A stretch of DNA of 64,000 nt from Planctomycetota bacterium (GTDB lineage Bacteria > Planctomycetota > Planctomycetia > Pirellulales > Pirellulaceae): NCBI GenBank assembly GCA_029259935.1, contig JAJDEH010000476.1, forward strand, positions 34,170 to 98,169, in the 5' to 3' direction. This document shows positions 53,277-61,216 of this stretch, in pieces. Positions within the stretch are counted from its first letter, which is position 1. Every line of letters starts with the position of its first letter. The position numbers and the translations under genes were made by a program. The notes below the pieces were generated by a model. It made no database searches, was not told the origin of the DNA, and saw only the letters and a list, made by a program, of their open reading frames with translations.

Positions 53277-55370
53277 ATGAGACTCGAAAAACTAAGAAAC
53301 ATCGGAATTTCCGCCCACATCGACTCTGGCAAGACCACGCTGAGCGAGCGAATCCTTTACTACACGGGCCGAATTCACAAAATTGAAGAAGTCCATGGCG
53401 GCGGCAGCGGCGCGACCATGGACCATATGGACCTGGAAAAAGAACGCGGCATCACGATCACGAGCGCGGCCACCAGCGTCGAGTGGGACGGCCATCCGAT
53501 CAATCTTATCGACACGCCGGGCCACGTCGATTTCACCGTGGAAGTCGAACGCAGTCTGCGCGTACTCGACGGTGCGGTCCTCGTGTTGTGCGCGGTGGGC
53601 GGCGTCCAGTCGCAATCGTTGACCGTGGACCGCCAGATGAAGCGTTATCATGTGCCTCGCCTGGCCTTTATCAACAAGATGGACCGCACGGGCGCGGACC
53701 CGCTGGCCGTCACACAACAAATGCGCGATCGGCTGGGCGCGGACGCGATCCTCATGCAACTGCCGATGGGCGCTGGCGAGTCGTTTGAAGGCATCATTGA
53801 TTTGGTGACCTTGCAGGCGCTGTACTTCGACGGTGCCAAGGGCGAAACCGTGCGGGCCGAAGCAATTCCGGACGAGTACGTCGAGACCGCCGCCCAAGGC
53901 CGTCAGCACATGCTCGAGTCGCTGTCCATGTACAGCGATCAAATGATGGAACTGCTGCTGTCCGAGGAAGAAGTCTCGCAAGAGCTGATCCACGAAGTGA
54001 CTCTGAAGGCCGTGCAAGGGCAAGACATGACGCCGGTCTTTCTGGGCACCGCGTTCAAGAACAAGGGCGTCCAGCCGCTGCTCGACGCGATCGTGCGCTA
54101 CTTGCCGTCGCCCTTGCAACGACAGGTCAAGGCAACCGACTTTCAAGATCCGCCCCAACAAGTCGTACTCGAACCGGTCGATTCCAAGCCGTTCGTTGGG
54201 ATGGCGTTCAAGATCGTGGAAGATCCGTTTGGCCAACTTACATTCGTGCGGATCTATCAAGGCCAGATAGAAAAAGGCAAGCTGTACTACAACCAACGCA
54301 CGGGCCGCAAGGATCGCTTTAGCCGGATCGTCAAGATGCACAGCGACAAACGCGAAGAGATTGATTCCGCCTTGGCGGGCGATATCGTCGCCGTGATGGG
54401 AATTGACTGCGCCAGCGGCGACACCTACGCTGCCACGCCCAAATTGTGCACGTTGGAAAACATTTTTGTACCGGATCCGGTGATCAAAGTCGCCGTGACG
54501 CCGGCCGATCGGTCGAGTTCCGAAAAGCTGAGCAAAGCGCTGCAGCGCTTCCGCAAGGAAGACCCGACCTTCAAAGTACTCACCGACCAAGAGACGGGCG
54601 AGGTGATTATCGCCGGCATGGGTGAACTGCATCTCGATATCTACGTCGAGCGCATTCGACGTGAATACAAAGTGGAAGTGGAAGTGAGCCCGCCCAAGGT
54701 CAGCTACCGCGAGGCTCCCACCACCAAGTACGAGTTCAACTACAAGCACAAGAAGCAGTCCGGAGGTTCGGGACAGTACGCCCACATCATCGGCACGCTG
54801 GAACCGCTGCCGGAAGACTCCGAAGAAACCTTTGTCTTTGAAGAGAAGGTTGTTGGCGGACGAATTCCCAAGCAGTATATCCCCGCCATCGAAAAGGGAT
54901 TTCGATCAGCATTGCTAAAGGGCCCGGTCGCCGAATATCCGGTCGTGGGCGTCAAAATACATCTGGCCGACGGTTCGTTCCACGACGTCGACAGTTCGGA
55001 AATGGCGTTCCAAATTTGTGCTCGCGATTGTTTTAAGCAAGCGTTCCGCGCTGCGAAGCCGGCATTGCTCGAACCGATCATGAAAGTCGAAATCGAATCG
55101 CCCGAAAATTTTCAAGGCTCGATCGTGGGCGATATTACATCGCGGCGCGGAATGATCGTGTCGACCGGCGTTCGCGACGATGGTGTGGCATTAATTGAGT
55201 GCGAAGTGCCGCTCGCCGAGACATTTGGGTATGCCTCCGACTTGCGAAGTATGTCCCAAGGCGAAGCCACCTTCACGATGGAACTGGCCACTTATCGCAA
55301 GGTGCCCGCTTCGATCCAAGAGGACATCATCGCGGAAAAGAAGCAAGGACAGCTTGTCGGCGCACGCTAA
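53277..55370 (+). CDS. fusA: Translation elongation factor G, spd/mitochondrial EFG1-like
   Basis: A 697-residue translocation GTPase. The G domain has AHIDSGKTT (residues 13-21), DTPGHVDF and NKMDRTGADP. Ser in AHIDSGKT, with YTGRIHKIEEV, GAVLVLCAVGGVQSQ and DRQMKRYHVPRL, matches the EF-G subgroup shared by mitochondria, spirochaetes, planctomycetes and some delta-proteobacteria (mtEFG1/spdEFG1) more than standard bacterial EF-G. Domains II-V are complete (GMGELHLDIYVERI, SGGSGQYAHI). In that group a second EF-G2 takes over ribosome recycling; none is in this window. No str-operon genes flank it. Confidence 0.95.
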   Translation: MRLEKLRNIGISAHIDSGKTTLSERILYYTGRIHKIEEVHGGGSGATMDHMDLEKERGITITSAATSVEWDGHPINLIDTPGHVDFTVEVERSLRVLDGAVLVLCAVGGVQSQSLTVDRQMKRYHVPRLAFINKMDRTGADPLAVTQQMRDRLGADAILMQLPMGAGESFEGIIDLVTLQALYFDGAKGETVRAEAIPDEYVETAAQGRQHMLESLSMYSDQMMELLLSEEEVSQELIHEVTLKAVQGQDMTPVFLGTAFKNKGVQPLLDAIVRYLPSPLQRQVKATDFQDPPQQVVLEPVDSKPFVGMAFKIVEDPFGQLTFVRIYQGQIEKGKLYYNQRTGRKDRFSRIVKMHSDKREEIDSALAGDIVAVMGIDCASGDTYAATPKLCTLENIFVPDPVIKVAVTPADRSSSEKLSKALQRFRKEDPTFKVLTDQETGEVIIAGMGELHLDIYVERIRREYKVEVEVSPPKVSYREAPTTKYEFNYKHKKQSGGSGQYAHIIGTLEPLPEDSEETFVFEEKVVGGRIPKQYIPAIEKGFRSALLKGPVAEYPVVGVKIHLADGSFHDVDSSEMAFQICARDCFKQAFRAAKPALLEPIMKVEIESPENFQGSIVGDITSRRGMIVSTGVRDDGVALIECEVPLAETFGYASDLRSMSQGEATFTMELATYRKVPASIQEDIIAEKKQGQLVGAR

Positions 55371-55448
55371 GGACGATCGGCGGTAAACCTGCCTGGGAAG
55401 CTACAGTTGCCAAGCTTCTGTTCATGATGCGCGGTGGAACGAGCGAAA

Positions 55449-55464
55449 ACTGGCTGACGCCAGT
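55449..55464. repeat. Small perfect hairpin after EF-G
   Basis: ACTGGC (55449-55454) and GCCAGT (55459-55464) pair across TGAC, 79 bases after the EF-G stop. There is no T-run directly after it, so it is not a standard terminator. The remaining intergenic bases to 55637 show only the ribosome site AAGGAG of the next gene. Confidence 0.35.
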
Positions 55465-55637
55465 CGTCTGCCCCACTTTGCCGCCCTTCAGCACCAGGGG
55501 CGTCTTCAGATCCATCGCGACAATCGCACGTCCTTTTTTTTCGTTCTCCATTGGTTGTTTTGGAATGGCAAGGCGGTACGATATTCGTTTCAACGAGGAC
55601 TCGATCCAGTGCAGGTTTTTTCGAGTAAGGAGCGAGG

Positions 55638-56753
55638 ATGAGCGATAAAAGCGTGAACGTAGCGATGATCGGCCTAGGATTCGGTGCCGAGTTTATCCCT
55701 ATTTATCAAAATCACCCCCACGCTAATGTCAGCGCTATCTGCCGCCGAAACGAGGTCGAGTTGAACAAGGTTGGCGACATGTTCGGCATCGATAAACGCT
55801 ACACCAAGTACGAAGATGTGCTGGCCGACGCGGACATCGACTACGTCCATATCAACAGCCCGATCCCTGATCACGCGCCGATGTCGTTGCAAGCGCTGGA
55901 TGCTGGCAAGCACGTCATGTGTACCGTGCCAATGGCTACGACGATCGACGAGTGCCTTCAAATCTGTGAAAAGGTAAAGCAAACCGGCCTCAAGTACATG
56001 ATGGCCGAGACGGTGGTCTACAGCCGTGAATTTCTTTTCATCAAGGATCTATACGAAAAGGGAGAACTTGGGAAGATCCAGCACATGGCTGCCTCGCACC
56101 CACAAGATATGGACGGCTGGCCGGATTATTGGGAGCGGATGATTCCGATGCACTATGCGACGCACGTCGTCAGCCCGGTATTAGGGCTGGTCAACGGGCT
56201 GGCGGAATATGTTAGTTGCTTTGGCTCGGGAACGGTGCGAGACGATATTCAACAGAAGTCAGGCAACAAGTTTGCCGTCGAGTCGTGCCATATCAAGATC
56301 AAGGATTCGGACGTGGCGGCGCACATTTGGCGGTTCTTGTACGACACCGCGCGGCAATACCGCGAGTCGTTCGACGTCTACGGCACCAAGAAGAGTTTCG
56401 AGTGGACGTTGGTCGAAGGCGAACCGCACGTCATTCACACGGCCAAGCAGCCGGAACAGGAAATCCCGTCGAAGATCGAAGTGCCCGATTTCGCTCATCT
56501 GCTGCCCGAGCCGATTCGCAAGTTCACTCAATCGATCGAAGACGCCGATCATCTGTCGTTTGTTCAAGGCGGTGGCCACGGCGGTTCGCACCCGCATTTG
56601 GTCAACGAATTTGTTAGCGCGCTGATTGAGGATCGCGACCCATGGCCAAACGCCGTCACTAGCGCGAATTGGACCTGCGTTGGCATCTGTGCCCACGAAT
56701 CGGCACTCAAGGGCGGCGAGATTGTGAAGCTGCCGGACTTTTGCCTGGCTTAG
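55638..56753 (+). CDS. Gfo/Idh/MocA-family oxidoreductase
   Basis: A 371-residue NAD(P)-dependent oxidoreductase with the Rossmann loop IGLGFGAEF at about residues 11-19. The usual EKP motif is replaced by CTVPMATTIDE (about 96-106), so the conserved catalytic Lys is missing, a variation found in some planctomycete and Verrucomicrobia paralogues. A later HYATHVVSP supplies the family His. A very good ribosome site AAGGAG lies five bases before the ATG. Converges with the DUF1501 gene, 11 bases away. Substrate unknown; probably a sugar derivative. Confidence 0.88.
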   Translation: MSDKSVNVAMIGLGFGAEFIPIYQNHPHANVSAICRRNEVELNKVGDMFGIDKRYTKYEDVLADADIDYVHINSPIPDHAPMSLQALDAGKHVMCTVPMATTIDECLQICEKVKQTGLKYMMAETVVYSREFLFIKDLYEKGELGKIQHMAASHPQDMDGWPDYWERMIPMHYATHVVSPVLGLVNGLAEYVSCFGSGTVRDDIQQKSGNKFAVESCHIKIKDSDVAAHIWRFLYDTARQYRESFDVYGTKKSFEWTLVEGEPHVIHTAKQPEQEIPSKIEVPDFAHLLPEPIRKFTQSIEDADHLSFVQGGGHGGSHPHLVNEFVSALIEDRDPWPNAVTSANWTCVGICAHESALKGGEIVKLPDFCLA

Positions 56754-56764
56754 CCGGCACGAGG

Positions 56765-58198
56765 CTACGAAAGAATCGCTCGAATCGGGTGGCCCAGTTC
56801 CCGTTCCAGGCGTTTTCGTCCCGGCACGACAAGCCGGCGCGGATCGAGCCCCAACTGATGCAAGACCGTGGCATGAACGTCGGTCACGTAATGTCGATCC
56901 TCGACGGCATGGAAGCCCAATTCGTCCGTGGCACCATGCGCGATGCCGCCCTTGATGCCGCCACCCGCCATCCAAACCGTGAAGCCGTACGGATGATGGT
57001 CGCGGCCGTCGCTATGTTGCGATCCCGGAGTGCGGCCAAATTCGCTGGCCCAAACAACGATCGTCTCATCCAACAGGCCGCGACGCTTTAAGTCTTTCAA
57101 CAACGCGCCGACTGGCTGGTCGACTTCGCGGCAGACTCGCGAATGGCCCGCCTTCAATCCCTTATGAGCGTCCCAGCGGCCCGCTCCGCCGCTGCTGCCG
57201 TGATAGACCTGCACGAATCGCACTCCCCGTTCAACCAGGCGTCGCGCCGTGAGCATCTGCCGGCCAAATGTTTCGGTTTCCTTTTGCTCCAGCCCATACA
57301 GCTTTCGAGTCTCGGCGGTTTCGTTATTCAATTCGACGACGCTGGGGATCGTCATTTGCATGCGGAAGGCCAGTTCGTAGGCACGGGTCCGCGCTAGAAT
57401 CGCTTCGTCGTCCGGATAGCGGTTCGACGTCAATCGGTTGAGCCGCCCCAACAAATCGAACTGCTGTCGCTGCTCCTCTACAAACGTGCCCTTTTCCGGC
57501 GTCAAATACGGCATACTGTTGTTCGGATCAGTCTTCAGCGGCACACCGTCGTACTGCGGCCCCAGATAGTTGGCGCGATGGGCTTCCTGGCCCCCGCAGC
57601 AATCGGCCAATGGAGTGCCCATCACCACGAATTCGGGCAGGTTCTCGTTGAGCGACCCCAATCCATAAGTCGCCCACGAGCCAATGGTCGGAAAGAAACC
57701 GTCGACTCGATGCCGGCCCGTATGAAATTGAAGCTGCGCGCCGTGGTTGCTGTCTTCCGTCCACATTGACCGGATTAGACACAGGTCATCCGCGCAATCG
57801 CCGACGTGCGGCCACCAATCGCTGATCTCCAAGCCGCTGGCACCGCGCCGCTGAAATCCAACTTGAAGTGGATAGCAAGTATTGCGAACGAAGCCGTTAT
57901 TCGGATCGAATGCCACGACGCGTTCGTTTTCCAAATATTTCGACGACAGCACATCGGCGAACGGCGTCTCCAAAATCGTCTTGCCGGCATAGCGGTTCAA
58001 TGCCGGCTTGTGGTCGAACGATTCGAGATGGCTCGCACCACCGATCATGAACAACCAAATCACACTCTTCGCTTTGGGAGCAAAATGGGTCGGAGGGCCG
58101 CTCTGTTCCGCGCGCGTGTCTCGATTTAGCATCGCGGAAAGCGCTAGGCTACCGAAGCCAAGTCCTGAATCTCTTAGAAACGCGCGTCGGTTGTTCAT
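56765..58198 (-). CDS. DUF1501-family exported protein
   Basis: A 477-residue member of the DUF1501 family, which has an alkaline-phosphatase/sulfatase-like fold. It begins with a twin-arginine signal (NNRRAFLRDSGLGFGSLALS). Recognisable blocks are IWLFMIGGASHLESFDHKP, NHGAQLQFHTGRH, WDAHKGLKAGH and WASEFGRTP, and DGRDHHPYGFTVWMAGGG. It is the second gene after the PSD1 cytochrome gene, 68 bases downstream, an arrangement repeated many times in planctomycete genomes. The pair is thought to work on complex carbohydrates or sulfated substrates outside the cytoplasm, but the activity is not established. Confidence 0.93.
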   Translation of the reverse strand: MNNRRAFLRDSGLGFGSLALSAMLNRDTRAEQSGPPTHFAPKAKSVIWLFMIGGASHLESFDHKPALNRYAGKTILETPFADVLSSKYLENERVVAFDPNNGFVRNTCYPLQVGFQRRGASGLEISDWWPHVGDCADDLCLIRSMWTEDSNHGAQLQFHTGRHRVDGFFPTIGSWATYGLGSLNENLPEFVVMGTPLADCCGGQEAHRANYLGPQYDGVPLKTDPNNSMPYLTPEKGTFVEEQRQQFDLLGRLNRLTSNRYPDDEAILARTRAYELAFRMQMTIPSVVELNNETAETRKLYGLEQKETETFGRQMLTARRLVERGVRFVQVYHGSSGGAGRWDAHKGLKAGHSRVCREVDQPVGALLKDLKRRGLLDETIVVWASEFGRTPGSQHSDGRDHHPYGFTVWMAGGGIKGGIAHGATDELGFHAVEDRHYVTDVHATVLHQLGLDPRRLVVPGRKRLERELGHPIRAILS

Positions 58199-58266
58199 AA
58201 TTTCAACTCAATCAATGATTTTCGCAATTCGGATTGACCTGGGCCGTGGCTCTTCGTAATTGGCGG

Positions 58267-60936
58267 TCACCGGATTGTTACAAAATCGTTGTGATTCATC
58301 AGCACGTGAACGAGATTCTCGCGAGCGCGCTGTTGTGGATTAGTAGCCGGTTTGAGCTTTGGTTCGCTGCCCCCGGAAAATCTCGAAAGCGAATTGGGAT
58401 CGGAGAGTGTCTTCGCCTGGACAGCGAGGAACTTCCCGCAAGCAACCAGTTCTTCGGCTGCCGGCGGCCGACCTAGGGTCTGCAAAAAACCGAGGCGAAT
58501 GAAGGTCGCGTTTTGGTCGTCGCTGCCCTTTGCGGCTTCTTTCCAGAGATCGCTGGCGAGCTTTCGCGACTGGCTTAGTGACAGCGAACTGTTGGTCAAT
58601 GCCAGCGCCTGCTGTGGGATGATGCTTTCCGATCGGCGGTAGCAGTCGTTAGGGCTCGCCGCGTCGAACAGCACCAGCATTGTCATTTGTTTCTCGTACG
58701 CGTGCCGCAAATAAATGCTGCGGCGGTGCGACGCTTCACCTTGCCGGAAGTCGATATCCGCTCCACCCATTGTCTTGTCCAACTGGCCTGAGACGGCCAG
58801 CAGGTTATCTCGGATGAGCTCCGCATCTAGACGGCGGACATTGGCTCGCCACCAGTAGTGATTGTCGCGGTCGATCGATTGATTGTCGGCGGCGACGGAA
58901 GAGCCGGCCGCGGAAGAAGCGAGCTGCCAAGTGCGCGAGGTCACAATTAGACGGTGCAGATGCTTCATGCTCCAATTGTTTTCCATTAGTTCGACCGCCA
59001 ACCAATCCAATAGCTCGGCATGACGTGGCCTTGGAGTCCGTAACCCAAAGTCGAACACGTTCTCGACGAGCGGCGCGCCAAAGTGCCGCATCCAAATTTG
59101 GTTGACCGCGACCCGTGCGGTCAGTGGATTGTCGCTGCTGGCGATCCAGCGGGCCAGCGCCGACCGGCGGCCGCTGCTGGTGCGAGGATACTCCTTGCCA
59201 AGCGGTGTGTACTTGCCATCCTGCTTGGTCAGCGCATCCTGGGCCGCCTTTCGATTCTTTTCAGCGTCGGCAAGTTCGGCCGTGGCTTTGTCGATGGCCG
59301 CTTTCTTTTTCTTTTCGTCTTTCTCCTCGCTCGACCGCGCCTGCTTCAGCACGTCCCGCTTCTGATGAACCGCGAGCGCCGCTCGCTGGGCGTTGAATTC
59401 TCGTTCACCCTTGGCCGCGGCCAGTGCGAGTTGTTCCGTTCCGGCGGCGTCTCCTGACGTGAACTTCGCACGGTCGGCGAATTGGCGTGCCTGTAATGAA
59501 GCCAGCCGTAGCTCGGCAACGGACTGCTCTAGTTCGAGCAACTCGGCGGCGGCCGGCTCCAGCGTCTTTGCATCCGCGCTTGCCAGCGCCTTTTGTGCGG
59601 CCGCCAATTGCTTTCGTGCCCCATGCAATTGTTCCTCAACGACGAAATCTCGTAGCGCCGGATAATATTCCTCTAGAGGAAGCTCAATCGCTTGAATTTG
59701 AAACTGTCCTCCAAGTATTTGCGGCACGGCGGGGTCAATCGGGTTTTCCTTGTCCGGGTGCTTATCATTGCCTCGCACATATAAATACGTTTCCGCCTTC
59801 AAATCGGCGTCGAACGCACGGGGGGTACCGTCTTTCATAACGTCCGGCTGGCCGGGAACCTGGTCGGTACGGACGTTGTGCGGCTCGAAGATCGCACGGA
59901 ACTGATAATACACGCCTTGCGCCAGTGGATCGAACTTGTGATCGTGGCAGCGCGCGCAATTTAGAGTCATGCCGAGGAACGCTTTGCAGGTATGTTCAAC
60001 TGTGGCATCCAGCCAAATGTTGCGGTTGCTTTTGTGATAGTTCCGCGCCAGAAATCCGGTGGCTGGAAGCACGCTGTCGTCACCGGGAGCAACCTCGTCA
60101 CCTGCCAGCATTTCGACAATCATTCGGTCGTAGCCTTTATCAGCGTTGATCGACTGGACGATCCAGTCTCGCCACCGCCAAATATGCCGCTGACTGCCCC
60201 GTAGTTGACTCTTATAGCCGTCCCAATCGCTGTAGCGCCAGACGTCCATCCAATGCCGTCCCCATCGTTCGCCATGGTGCGGGCTGTCGAGCAACGAATC
60301 AACGACGTCGGTCCAGGCCTCGGGCGACGGGTCATCGTGAAACTCTCGAATCTGGCGGGGAGTCGGCGGCAGCCCAATCAAGTCCATGTACGCCCGCCGC
60401 AGCAACGTATAACGGTCGGCGGTCTTCACCGCCTTCAGGCCCAATCGCTGATGCTGTTGTGCAATAAAATTGTCAATTGGGTGCGACCAGAGCGGATCAT
60501 CGACCCGGGGCACCTTCGGCCGCTGGGGCAATTGGTAGGCCCAATGTTGGCTTGGATCGGCCGGGATGACCTCATCCTTGGGAACGGCCGCGCCGGCGTT
60601 GATCCAAGCGGAAAGCAACGCTATCTGTTCCGCGGTGAGCGGCGCGCCTTCGTCCTCGGGCGGCATGCGCTCGGCGGCATCCCGTGAGCTTACGCGTTGC
60701 ACCAGCAAACTGTCATCCGCGTTTCCCGGGACAAGCACGGCTCCGCTCTCGCCGCCTTGACGAACAAGCCTTCCAGCATCCAGCCGCAACCCAGCTTCCT
60801 GTTTCAGCGCGCCGTGACAGACACCGCATTTCTCAGCGAACAGCGGCTTGACTTGGCGTTCGTAATCGACTGACTCCGCGCCTTGAACCCGGGCCGCCAA
60901 CGTCAGCAGTAACGAGAAAACCAACCGACCATTCAT
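58267..60936 (-). CDS. PSD1 and planctomycete cytochrome C domain protein
   Basis: An 889-residue exported protein. After a signal peptide (residues 1-20) comes a planctomycete-type cytochrome domain (PSCyt1) with C37-x2-C40-H41 and its distal part around RMPPEDEGAPLT. The PSCyt2 region follows (TLLRRAYMDLIGLPPTP, ERWGRHWMDVWRYSD, NCARCHDHKFDP) and the PSD1 domain at the end (NPLTARVAVNQIWMRHFG, LDAELIRDNLLAVSGQLD). Residues about 430-580 are an Ala/Lys/Glu-rich coiled coil. It is the first gene of the pair with the DUF1501 gene. Probably a periplasmic redox protein; the partner reaction is unknown. Confidence 0.95.
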   Translation of the reverse strand: MNGRLVFSLLLTLAARVQGAESVDYERQVKPLFAEKCGVCHGALKQEAGLRLDAGRLVRQGGESGAVLVPGNADDSLLVQRVSSRDAAERMPPEDEGAPLTAEQIALLSAWINAGAAVPKDEVIPADPSQHWAYQLPQRPKVPRVDDPLWSHPIDNFIAQQHQRLGLKAVKTADRYTLLRRAYMDLIGLPPTPRQIREFHDDPSPEAWTDVVDSLLDSPHHGERWGRHWMDVWRYSDWDGYKSQLRGSQRHIWRWRDWIVQSINADKGYDRMIVEMLAGDEVAPGDDSVLPATGFLARNYHKSNRNIWLDATVEHTCKAFLGMTLNCARCHDHKFDPLAQGVYYQFRAIFEPHNVRTDQVPGQPDVMKDGTPRAFDADLKAETYLYVRGNDKHPDKENPIDPAVPQILGGQFQIQAIELPLEEYYPALRDFVVEEQLHGARKQLAAAQKALASADAKTLEPAAAELLELEQSVAELRLASLQARQFADRAKFTSGDAAGTEQLALAAAKGEREFNAQRAALAVHQKRDVLKQARSSEEKDEKKKKAAIDKATAELADAEKNRKAAQDALTKQDGKYTPLGKEYPRTSSGRRSALARWIASSDNPLTARVAVNQIWMRHFGAPLVENVFDFGLRTPRPRHAELLDWLAVELMENNWSMKHLHRLIVTSRTWQLASSAAGSSVAADNQSIDRDNHYWWRANVRRLDAELIRDNLLAVSGQLDKTMGGADIDFRQGEASHRRSIYLRHAYEKQMTMLVLFDAASPNDCYRRSESIIPQQALALTNSSLSLSQSRKLASDLWKEAAKGSDDQNATFIRLGFLQTLGRPPAAEELVACGKFLAVQAKTLSDPNSLSRFSGGSEPKLKPATNPQQRARENLVHVLMNHNDFVTIR

Positions 60937-60993
60937 GTTCTTTTCTTTCCGCCAATTCTCGTATCATCACGCGTGGGAATTGGGCGTAAATTC

Positions 60994-61014
60994 GTGATAC
61001 ATCAAGTTTATCAC
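60994..61014. promoter_or_regulatory. Inverted repeat upstream of the PSD1 gene
   Basis: GTGATA (60994-60999) and TATCAC (61009-61014) form a perfect inverted repeat nine bases apart, 58 bases upstream of the PSD1 start. It could be an operator. The rest of 60937-61216 shows no gene. Confidence 0.35.
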
Positions 61015-61216
61015 AATCACAATCCTGGAACCAAGGATCGCATCGGGTTGCTCGCGCGAAGAGAATTCCTTCCGCCAATTTCAAGGCTGATAAGCCGGGT
61101 CAGTGGCGACTGGATCAACGCAGACGTGCGATTTAGAGCATCTGGCGCTGGCCACTAAGATCCGTGGCGGATCCGCGATCTTGTTGTTTTGGTTTTGTTC
61201 ACGGAGCGAACAACGA

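Noticed and set aside
53292..54785. Minus-strand frame of 497 codons inside EF-G
   Set aside because: Antisense shadow of a strongly conserved gene; its length comes from high GC at third positions, not from selection.
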